NCBI GenBank assembly: GCA_963855995.1
Contig: OY979717.1
Span: forward strand, 61,658,243-61,722,242
Length of the DNA: 64,000 bases
Reading direction: 5' to 3'
Origin: Muricea muricata
Lineage: Eukaryota; Cnidaria; Anthozoa; Malacalcyonacea; Plexauridae
Part shown: positions 1-8,488 of the stretch, piece after piece
How positions within the stretch are numbered: position 1 is the stretch's first letter
How the letters are laid out: the number at the start of each line of letters is the position of its first letter
The notes under the pieces: generated by a model
The model's input: the letters and a program-made list of their open reading frames with translations, nothing else
What the model was told of the DNA's origin: nothing
The model's database searches: none
Program-made: the position numbers and the translations under genes

Positions 1-100
1 TCAAAGACACTTCTGGCAAGGTTTTCAATTTTGGGTCTTGTGCTGGCCTACAATCAACTTAAAATGTGCAGATTACTTTAATAGTAAGTACTGTGGTGTT

Positions 101-271
101 CAGTGGCATGTAGCCAGCTGGCTAAATGGGGGGGGGACATATATTCATATATTTGTGCTCTGCATTATTAGTTGCTTATTTGAATTTGATTGTTTTTTGA
201 AGGCCAGTGAACATGAATACATGAATATTGACCCCCCCCCCCCCCCCATTACTGATCTGGCTACGCTACTG
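101..271. mobile_element. hAT-type MITE with poly-G/poly-C interior
   Basis: The ends are imperfect inverted repeats: CAGTGGCATGTAGCCAG on the left and CTGGCTACGCTACTG on the right. The interior holds a G-run near 129 and a C-run near 231-247. The 8 bases on each side (GTGGTGTT and GTGTGGTT) match at 6 of 8 positions, which fits an eroded hAT 8-bp duplication. A sister copy of almost the same length lies at 24003-24172 with a perfect duplication. No coding capacity is seen. Confidence 0.6.
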
Positions 272-616
272 GTGTGGTTTATATTCAGTACTTAAGTAGT
301 TGAACCCCTATCAAGCAGATACCTTTGGGACCTTGCCGAGGTGTCTGCTTAAAAGGGGTCTTGCAACTAATTCTGGAGGTCAAGATCACTAACTTGGTCA
401 GTTGATAAACAGTACATTCAGTAGTAAATTATATACTTGGTGTTGATTAATTGACTAATCCTGTGGCATCTGGGGTTGAGTAGAATGGCTTGGGATGCAT
501 AATGTATTGAATCTGCCATTTCAGAAGGTGAATGTATATAACACATGAATTTTCAAATACCAGTAGTTATAAAGAAGCTATAAAACACAACTACTGTATG
601 ATATCAAATTTGAAAT
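272..616. other. Intergenic stretch, no gene recognised
   Basis: AT-rich sequence with no convincing reading frame, repeat or motif. Confidence 0.5.
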
Positions 617-1201
617 TTAAGTTCGGTTTTGAGTGTTTTGACAAAATGATATATTCAGAAGTTCAGGGCCTGTTCACATGAGGTGAGCTAGCCCGGTTAA
701 CCGGGCTGATTCTGTTACACGGAGATCCCGCCTTCTTTAATGTTTTCATACATTTTCAACTTTGTGTTCATATGGAGACCGAGCTAGCCCGGTTAGGTCA
801 GATATCGGCATGAGCGAGGTGAGATCTCGGTAGGGTGGGATGAAAAATGCCCAGTATGAACACAAACTTACAGTTAGCCCGGTTAACAGCGATAAAAACA
901 ACTGCGCGTCACTGGAATGAGTAAGAGGTGGGAGATAAAGTGGGCTGAAATTCCATATGAAATCAATTTGACTATTAGCCCGGTTAGCTGCACTGGCCCG
1001 GTTAAAGTGCTTATATCACAATTTTTATTTTTTTTATTTTTGAATTAAGGACAAAAATTTAGTTAATACTTTCTTTAACATTTTTCGGATTTCTCTTTTC
1101 ATTCGCGAGAGATGCGGCTTAAAGCGGCCTTTTTCGTGAAAACGCACGTATCAAGAAGAGTCTGGGACGAGCGTGGTGTAACGTAGCTTAAGGACTAAGT
1201 T

Positions 1202-1353
1202 CAGTAGCGTAGCTAGCCCGACGATTTAGTCCCGCTATGCAAATTTCAAATCATTGTAATTATTCATTTCTTTAGAAATTGTTGTTTTTACAGTCAATGA
1301 ACACGAAAATATCTGCATAGCGGGACTAAATCGTCAAGCTGGCTACGCTACTG
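1202..1353. mobile_element. hAT-type MITE (palindromic, 152 bp)
   Basis: Ends are CAGTAGCGTAGCTAG and CTGGCTACGCTACTG. The inner arms share GACGATTTAGTCCCGC. Flanks ACTAAGTT (1194-1201) and GCTAAGTT (1354-1361) are an 8-bp duplication with one mismatch. The termini resemble the right end of the MITE at 101-271. Confidence 0.75.
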
Positions 1354-1398
1354 GCTAAGTTACGACGCACATTATACATTTGGTATATTTTCTCCGGC

Positions 1399-1670
1399 AT
1401 GTCAGGCAATAGCTCGGATTCGGAAAGCTATCAGGGTTCTCAGTGTGACTCAGAATACAATTATATTCCTGGGTATATTATGGAGGATGAATCAACTCTA
1501 GAAGCAGTTGATAGCGAAATCTTAGACGATCATGATGCATGCCTTTATGCTGATGAACCTCTAGCCGACGAAGAGTGGTACGCGCAATATTTAAATAAAC
1601 CCGCGAAACGCAAAGAGCAGAACGAAATGGTGCAACGACGATTAGACGGCCGTGAAGATGTTAAATCATG
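1399..1670 (+). CDS. Orphan first exon, acidic protein of unknown function
   Basis: An ATG at 1399 opens a frame of about 90 residues that is strongly acidic and Ser-rich at its start, with a basic tail (KPAKRKEQ) and a final RRLDGREDVKSW. It runs into ATG|GTAAGC at 1668-1676, a good 5' splice site, so it is read here as a first exon. No downstream exon is found because 1901-3302 is tandem repeat. The tail is reminiscent of the sequence preceding the Cys-rich zinc-binding ballast domain related to the P2X7 C-terminus in many invertebrate proteins. That resemblance is from memory, is weak, and the cysteines themselves are absent. It probably belonged to an older autonomous relative of the surrounding transposon. 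Confidence 0.4.
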
Positions 1671-1900
1671 GTAAGCAGTAATATAGATTATTCTTAGACA
1701 TACAAACGTAAAATATAAAGGCATTGAGCATGTGTGGCATATATATTGTTGATACCCAAGGCGAATCAAATGAGTGGACACATCAGTTCAACATTCTGAG
1801 GTGTTTGTTGTCATCGAATGGAATCCGACGAAGCGAGATCCCTTTCTCTGCGTCTGCTCTGTTTGAGCAACCAAAAACGACACATTTATCCGGCATTTCG

Positions 1901-3302
1901 CTGTTTTCTCAGTAGCTTTTTAGTTCTCGTTGCTGTGTTCTCAATAACCTTTTAGTGGTTACTCTTTCATGTCACGCAAAAAATACAATCACGAAGTATA
2001 AAGAACAGTTATTTTCGTGACTGTTCATTGTTTATATTACGTGACATGAAAGTATAAAGAACCTTTTTAATACAATACAATCACAGGTGAATTCGAACTT
2101 CCGCTCCTTCAGCTACGTCACACAGCTGTCGGCATTTCTCTGTTTTCTCAGTAGTTTTTTAGTTCTCGTTGCTGTGTTCTCAATAGCCTTTTAGTGGTTA
2201 CACTTTCATGTCACGCAATAAATACAGTCACGAAATATAAAGAACAGTTATTTTCGTGGCTGTTCATTGTTTATATTGCGTGACATGAAAGTATAAAGAA
2301 CCTTTTTAGTACAATACAATCACAGGTGAATTCGAACTTCCGCTCCTTAAGTGCGTCACACAGCTGTCGCCATCTCGCTGTTTTGTCAGTAGCTTTTTAG
2401 TTCTCGTTGCTGTGTTCAAAATAGTCTTTTAGTGGTTACACTTTCATGTCATGCAATAAAACAGTCACGAAATATAAAGAACAGTTATTTTCGTGACTGT
2501 TCATTGTTTATATTGCGTGACATGAAAGTATAAAGAACCTTTTTAGTACAATACAATCACAGGTGAATTCAAACTTCCGCTCCTTAAGTGCGTCATACAG
2601 CTGTCGCCATTTCGCTGTTTTCTCAGTAGCTTTTTAGTTCTCGTTGCTGTGTTCTCAATAGCCTTTTAGTGGTTACACTTTCATGTCACGCAATAAATAC
2701 AGTCACGAAATATAAAAAACAGTTATTTTTGTAAGACTGTTCATTCTTTATATTGCGTGACATGAAAGTATAAAGAACCTTTTTAGTACAATACAATCAC
2801 AGGTGAATTCGAACTTCCGCTCCTTAAGTGCGTCACACAGCTGTCGCCATTTCGCTGTTTTGTCAGTAGCTTTTTAGTTCTCGTTGCTGTGTTCAAAATA
2901 GTCTTTTAGTGGTTACACTTTCATGTCATGCAATAAAACAGTCACGAAATATAAAGAACAGTTATTTTCGTGACTGTTCATTGTTTATATTGCGTGACAT
3001 GAAAGTATAAAGAACCTTTTTAGTACAATACAATCACAGGTGAATTCAAACTTCCGCTCCTTAAGTGCGTCATACAGCTGTCGCCATTTCGCTGTTTTCT
3101 CAGTAGCTTTTTAGTTCTCGTTGCTGTGTTCTCAATAGCCTTTTAGTGGTTACACTTTCATGTCACGCAATAAATACAGTCACGAAATATAAAGAACAGT
3201 TATTTTTGTAAGACTGTTCATTCTTTATATTGCGTGACATGAAAGTATAAAGAACCTTTTTAGTACAATACAATCACAGGTGAATTCGAACTTCCGCTCC
3301 TA
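1901..3302. repeat. Tandem array of six units of about 238 bp with two-unit higher-order pattern
   Basis: Units start near 1901, 2140, 2378, 2614, 2854 and 3092. Each unit contains an imperfect palindrome built on TTTCATGTCACGCAATA and its inverse TATTGCGTGACATGAAAG. Units 3 and 5 share one set of variants (GTCAGTAGC, TTCAAAATAG) and units 4 and 6 another (GTAAGACTGTTCATTCTTT), so a two-unit block of about 476 bp was itself duplicated. No coding capacity. Confidence 0.9.
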
Positions 3303-3475
3303 AAGCCCGTTTTCCACTTGGCGAATTTGTTCGCGCGAACAGACAAAAAAGTTGGAACGCTTCCTACTTGTTCGCAGCGAATTTTTTCGCCAGCCAATTC
3401 TAACCAATCACGTTGCCGGATTCTTGTTTTCGCTTCGCGTCGCGCGAACAAATTCGCCTGGTGGAAAACGGGCTT
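3303..3475. mobile_element. MITE with TA flanks (173 bp)
   Basis: Ends AAGCCCGTTTTCCAC and GTGGAAAACGGGCTT, with subterminal CGAATTTGTTCGCGCGA and its inverse. TA lies on both sides (3301-3302, 3476-3477). Comparison with the upstream tandem units, where the same flanking sequence is continuous, supports insertion at a TA. Confidence 0.75.
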
Positions 3476-3792
3476 TAAGCTATGTCACACAGCTGTTGCC
3501 CCAGACCCTCTTCCAGTATTTACTGGGGGCGACAATTTTTTGCTAAAAGCCAATTTTTCAATGTTTACAGCCGCATATCTCGCGAATAAAAAGAGGAAAT
3601 CAAAAAAGGTTAAAGAAAGTATTAACTAACTTTTGCTCTTTTATTCAAATTTTGAAGAAAAATTTTAGTGATATAAGCACTTTAACTGGGCCAGCTCACC
3701 TCATATGAATAGGCCCTTAATGAACAGTTACTGTTCCTACAACCTGAGTAGGAACTTCTGAATATATCATTTTGTTAAAAACAAACTTAAGT

Positions 3793-4524
3793 TATTATAA
3801 CATAAATTTCTCCGCACTATTCGAAGTCCATCTGACCAAATAATAGAAATTTTAAACACGAATACGTAATTTCGAGACATTGTCTTGGCAAATAAAAACA
3901 TTAAAATTGTCTTCTTACCTCTCCTGTTTGGAATTCTGATCGATTTATTTCATTCAAAACGCTGAGAGGGGAAGAAATATGGATTTAGTGGCGACGACGT
4001 CAATCTTACAATACGCTCGACGCCGTAGAATTGCAAATCGAAATTGCATGACCTTGCATGACCAAGGAGTAAAAAAACAACCGCATTGCGCGTGCGCGAG
4101 CGTCATAAGCCAATCAGAAACCAGGAAACCCTGCTATAAACTATATTACTTGTCATGGAATTTGGAAAATGCATGACCAAACCACGCACGGGGAAACCAC
4201 GCAGCAAATTCCACGCATTAATTTTCGCGAGCGTTTACGCAATCGATCTTGCTTATGAAGGTAAAAATTCCGTGTTCTCAGTACGCGAAATTAATCTTCA
4301 ATCCATCAAAGTTAAAACATGACAAATAAAATGCTGGTTAGGATTAGGGTTTGGATTTGGGCTTGGATTAAGATTTATATAGAACACGGAATTATTACCG
4401 AATTATTACCCTTCTTAAAATATACAGGAGCGCTTAGTTGCCATGGTAACAAAATAAAAATTAATAACATTCGAGAAAATTTTGCGAAAATATTTTGATT
4501 TGATTTGGAATATTTTGGATAAGC
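3793..4524. other. Intergenic, possible small inverted-repeat element at 4256-4416
   Basis: No gene is recognised. At 4256-4416, GAAGGTAA plus AATTCCGTGTTCT on the left and AGAACACGGAATT plus TTACCCTTC on the right form an imperfect inverted repeat, with telomere-like TTAGGGTTT inside. The target duplication is unclear. Confidence 0.4.
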
Positions 4525-5029
4525 TAGTGATGGGCGATATTGGGATTCGGTAATCGATATCGATTTTTTTCCTTCGATATTTTCGATACGATATCGATAT
4601 TCGATAGTGGAGTAACTGAATATACAGAGTATATGAACTTAATTGCATGCTGCACCACATGATATATGCACCAACAAAACATATTCATTTATTACAGTCA
4701 GCTAATAAAGCCATATTAAAGTAAACCACCACTTAAGTTTATTTTCTAAACCTATCTACAAGTTTTGGTTTAAAAAAAGAAACATGTCAACATTAACTGG
4801 CTTGGTTTGACTGATTTTTACGCATGTGCTACTAGAAGTAGACAATACTTTATGTAAGCTGATAAGATTTTCGTCCAAGCGTAACAAATTTCTGACGTCA
4901 ACGATTATTGTGACTGGAAATATTAATCATATCGAAAGCATCGATATTCGGAATTTTGGTATCGATATCAAATTTGAATTTTCAAATATCGGCGATATCG
5001 ATATTTTTTCGATATATCGCCCATCACTA
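4525..5029. mobile_element. hAT-type MITE (505 bp) rich in CGATATCG
   Basis: TIRs TAGTGATGGGCGATAT and ATATCGCCCATCACTA are flanked by a perfect 8-bp duplication GGATAAGC (4517-4524 and 5030-5037), the expected length for hAT. Subterminal zones repeat CGATAT and TCGATA motifs. No transposase is present. Confidence 0.93.
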
Positions 5030-5054
5030 GGATAAGCAAAATGATAAATAAAAC

Positions 5055-5330
5055 TGTAAAAAATCTTGCCCGAGCCTGGTCGCAGGCAACCCGAACCTGT
5101 TCGCAGGCAAGACTTTAGTTGCTATAGCAACGCAAAAACGTGGCGAGTACGTGGGGTTTTTTATATTTTAGGTTAATTTGGTTGACTTTAAGCGTTTTTC
5201 ACTAACTTATAAGGGTTTTAAGGAGAAATTTTATGATATTTTATTAAAAGTATGTACGAAAAGGTTTAGTGAGTTATCTAGTATCACAGGGAACGACGAA
5301 CGGAGGCCAAAAGACGGAAAATTCCCCACA
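5055..5330 (+). repeat. 5' LTR of BEL/Pao 1 (end approximate)
   Basis: Begins TGTAAAAAATCTTGCCCG. It is homologous to 11550-11717 only up to about 5221. The end is placed just before the TGGCGACCC motif by analogy with BEL element 2, whose LTR is followed by the same motif. Confidence 0.6.
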
Positions 5331-5393
5331 CTAGACGGTGGCGACCCGAGGCAGGATTTCGAGCGACGAAAAGCGAATTCAAGAGGACTAAAC

Positions 5394-5455
5394 CATAGGT
5401 CGCCCAACTAAGCTCGCACGCAGTGGCACGCCACGCACGCACGCGACTGCCTATG
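5394..5455. mobile_element. 62-bp micro-element with 7-bp target duplication
   Basis: Starts CATAGG and ends CCTATG, and is flanked by a perfect 7-bp repeat ACTAAAC (5387-5393 and 5456-5462). The content (CGCCCAACTAAGCTCGCACG, then alternating CACGC) reappears as each arm of the palindromic element at 26308-26494. It sits in the untranslated leader of BEL element 1. Confidence 0.8.
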
Positions 5456-5462
5456 ACTAAAC

Positions 5463-6396
5463 TGTGAGTTACTTACTGGGTATATTTCCTTAATCAACTG
5501 TGGGTTTTGTATTTTACTCGCTGCATCATCTGACACCTTTACTGAAATTTTGGGGAATTGTGTTATTTATTTACGGAATTTTGGTATATATTATCTCCTG
5601 GACGGTGAACGCTCAGTATATTCGCATATTTCAAAAATCTGCTTGAAATATCTATTGTGGATTGTGACTGATTGATAATTTTGGTTGCATTCTGGCTAGC
5701 AAACGTTAATAACAACAGATTACTTATTTATATAATATCATTTTTTTAGTTTACTCGATTCTGATTGGTTAAAAAGTGTGCCGATTAATCCTTAATCGGC
5801 ACATTGTGCCGATTAAAAATTAATCGGCACGGAAACGAGCTATACGTCATGTAGTAACATGTTTTTGTGATAAAATTTGTCAACATTTTTGTATTTTTAT
5901 TTTGAAATACTCAAAAAATCAGCAGTTTTTTTGACAAAATGTTCACAAAGTGGTTAAAAAACTTTCGATGGATGAATACTCGTGTTAGAAAAGGTTTCTT
6001 TGAAGAGAAAATGGCAAACCTGAAAGTATTTATTGCGAAAGTTTGTGAAACATATCGTCGACAGCACTTCATTCACGAAAACAGTTAAGTTCAGCATTGA
6101 AATATGTAGTAAAATGATATTAATAGGAAATTACACTTGTTCTCGAAGTATTAATGAAAAATCTCACTTGTGTTTGGCGAAATATTTATAATACCGCTCG
6201 TGCTACGCACTCGCGGTATTATAAACATTTCGCCAAACACGCGTGCGATTTTTCATTAATACTTCTCGAACCGTGTAATTTCCTATACTAATACATCTGG
6301 AGAATTTCGTACTGAACTTGAAGTTTGTCTGGAAAAATATATTTACGTTAGGAATTCGGTCACGTGATATGTGATAGCAAAATTATAAAAAAAAAA
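5463..6396 (+). other. BEL/Pao 1 untranslated leader with hairpins
   Basis: No reading frame of note. A double hairpin of GCCGATTAAT and ATTAATCGGC motifs lies at about 5778-5858. A MITE occupies 6125-6284. Confidence 0.5.
6125..6284. mobile_element. Palindromic MITE (160 bp) in BEL leader
   Basis: Nearly its whole length folds back: AGGAAATTACAC...GTGTAATTTCCT at the ends, AAGTATTAATGAAAAATC and its inverse inside, and GGCGAAATATTTATAATACC close to the centre. The target duplication is not resolved (flanks AAT and ATA). Confidence 0.75.
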
Positions 6397-7435
6397 ATGG
6401 CAACAGAAGTTAAATTTAAAACATTATTAGCAGTGTCAGAACTACGACTTAAGGAAATTGAAGAGTTTATTGTCAGTGAAGATATCGACGACATGAAAAA
6501 TGCCTACGAACAGCTCGATGAGTTAATTAAGCGGTTAGAAAAGGCAAAAAATGACACCATCGAGTACCTTGTGGAACAGGGTAAGGAACTTGAATTCATG
6601 AAGGACTGGGCAGCGACACAAAAAGGCGTTTTAGTTCCTTTCAGAGACGTTCGTGCAAAAATAAAGAAGCAGATGGAAAAAATTATTGACAAGGAAACTC
6701 AGGAAAAACTGAACAGAGGGTTATATATTCAACAACGAGTAAATGAGGAGCAGATGAAGTTCCAACATCAACAACAGAAAGATAGAGAAGAGGCTGTCTT
6801 GAGGCAGCAACAAAGAGAACAAGAATGGTACATGCAAAAGATGGATATGGAGAAACAGATACAAGCAAATCATTCTGTAATAATGCAAGAAACGCCAGCT
6901 CAACCATCGAACCAAAGTACAAAGAGGAGTACAAAGTACAAATGGAGAGTACAAAGACTGGCTGCGCTTTTGGAATCAGTTCATGGTCGAAGTCGACGGA
7001 TCGGGCATAGCTGAGATAAGTAAATTTAACTACCTTTTAGAGCTGGTCAAAGGAAAACCAAAAGAAGACATATTGGGTCTACCTCACTCAGCTGATGGAT
7101 ACAAAGAGGCGAAGCGTATTCTGGAACAGACGTATGGTAAAGAGACTAAAGTACACAAAGCTTTGATCAAGGAATTGGAGGGGTTACCAACGATAACTAG
7201 CATTCACAAGATAAGTAACATCCATGAATTTTACAATAAGCTAGCTAGGGTTGTGCAAACCCTGGCAACAATGAAGAAGCTGGAGACTGCTCAAAGTTGT
7301 GTGTATACATTGATGGACAAGCTAGGGCCTGTTAGAGAAGTATTAGTGCAGAAAGATGACAAGTGGGAGGAATGGGGTTTGGAAGAGTTAACCGAGATAT
7401 TTACGACTATATGTGGAAAGGAATCCATTACGTGA
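6397..7435 (+). pseudogene. gag: BEL/Pao gag, N-terminal and central part, frameshifted
   Basis: Starts at ATG 6397 (MATEVKFKTLLAVSELRLK) and shows a long charged, Gln-rich coiled-coil region over the first 170 residues. It then changes frame near 6900-6940. The downstream frame carries the BEL gag signature: DWLRFWNQF around 6950-6980, then the helical region with ISKFNYLLELV and LGLPHSADGYKEAKRILEQ. A second frame change at about 7395 ends this frame at 7435, while the same protein continues in the overlapping frame from about 7400. Gag packages the element RNA. The two frame changes make this copy non-functional. Confidence 0.85.
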
Positions 7436-8114
7436 TGAAGAAAACAACACTGGAAAACCTGATGGCAGTTCGAAGCATCCATTACGAAGAAAGAAAAATT
7501 TGCTGTTTGGAAAAAGCAGAGAAATGCTTACAAGGCGCAAATCTTCCTGTGCGTACTGTCATTCGAACGATCATTTTAGTACTAACTGCACGAAGGTACT
7601 AAGTGTGGAATCTCGAAAGTCTATATTGCGTCAAAACAAGATGTGTTACAACTGTACAGGGACGGGGCATACAACCGCTGAATGCAAATCTCGAGGCTGC
7701 AAAAAATGTCAAAGAAAACACCACACTTCTCTTTGTGAAGAGAAAGACGCTACGGTTGATCCTGCAAAAAGTTCGAGAGCTGAGAAAGGCATGAGTTCGT
7801 ACTTCGAGAAAACAACGACACTACACGGGACTGTTCTTGCTAAGGTCGGGACACAGACAGTTCGAGTAATGCTTGATACTGGCGCTGGGAGCTCGTATAT
7901 CTGTACGAAAGTGATTACTGAGCAGAGGCTGAAACCAGTGCGAAGGGAGCGTCGATGCATCGAGCAGATGTTTGGTACAATGGAAAAGGATGTTGAAATT
8001 TACAACGTTAAAATTGAATCGAAAGCCGTCGAAGGGTTTTCATTGGATGTGAAGTGTATCAACGCTGAAAAAGATGTGTTACTTACTTACCCAATCCGAA
8101 TGTTGGCAAACTGA
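7413..8114 (+). pseudogene. BEL/Pao zinc knuckles and aspartic protease
   Basis: The frame holds two Cys/His knuckles (CAYCHSNDHFSTNC; CYNCTGTGHTTAEC) followed by CKKCQRKHHTSLC. It is then a retropepsin-like domain whose catalytic DTGAGSSYI is at about 7876-7902. The frame ends at TGA 8112, but the downstream +1 frame continues the protein (NVGKLKQGFARLRRLPFSEE), so about one base is missing near 8091. Its role would be RNA binding and polyprotein maturation. Order and spacing match BEL/Pao. Confidence 0.85.
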
Positions 8115-8488
8115 AGCAAGGGTTTGCACGTCTCAGAAGGCTCCCTTTCAGCGAAGAGGAAACGAAAGGTGAAATGATGCCGGTTCATATTATTCTTGGA
8201 GCAGCTGATTACCAAAGGATCCGAACGACAGAGCCGCCAGTTCTTGGAAATAATCCAGATAAAGATCCAGGAGCAGAATTCACCAAGCTTGGTTGGACCA
8301 TGTATGGGCAGCATGCAGGATCAGAATGTCAAGTTGAGAAGCAATTCTTTTTGCAGTCTACTACCGATGAGTTTACGAAGCTGTGCAACCTCGACGTACT
8401 GGGCGTTACTGATGCCAAATCAGATAATGCTCAAATTCATGAAGATTTTCTGGAACAATTGACGCGAAATCAAGACGGACACTATTAG
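8115..8488 (+). pseudogene. BEL/Pao protease-RT linker ending in a premature stop
   Basis: This is the continuation of the polyprotein after the 8091 frameshift, with MMPVHIILGAADYQRIRT and FTKLGWTMYGQHAGSE, conserved in BEL elements between protease and RT. An in-frame TAG at 8486-8488 follows DGHY. The same frame carries on immediately with TRLPWKEGQVPLP, so the TAG is a nonsense substitution inside the polyprotein, not its end. Confidence 0.85.

Larger units (their letters stand above)
666..3716. mobile_element. PIF/Harbinger-like non-autonomous DNA element
   Basis: The termini GGGCCTGTTCACATGAGGTG and its near-inverse at 3697-3716 form TIRs of about 35 bp. Flanking trinucleotides TCA (663-665) and TTA (3717-3719) could be an eroded TWA duplication, as known for PIF/Harbinger. 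The motif AGCCCGGTTAA recurs several times between 690 and 1010, and the subterminal block at about 1000-1020 is repeated inverted at about 3667-3690. The interior holds a MITE, an orphan exon, six tandem repeats and a second MITE. No transposase is seen. Confidence 0.6.
617..3792. repeat. Outer inverted repeat surrounding the 666-3716 element
   Basis: The stretch at 617-664 reappears inverted at 3752-3792, sharing the core ACAAAATGATATATTCAGAA. The right side keeps about 35 extra bases (3717-3751) containing a small hairpin (GTTCCTAC...GTAGGAAC). The simplest reading is that an older hairpin element was the target into which the 666-3716 element inserted. Confidence 0.6.

Noticed and set aside
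4335..4362. Telomere-like TTAGGG repeats
   Set aside because: Only one exact TTAGGG among degenerate neighbours, within a possible small MITE.
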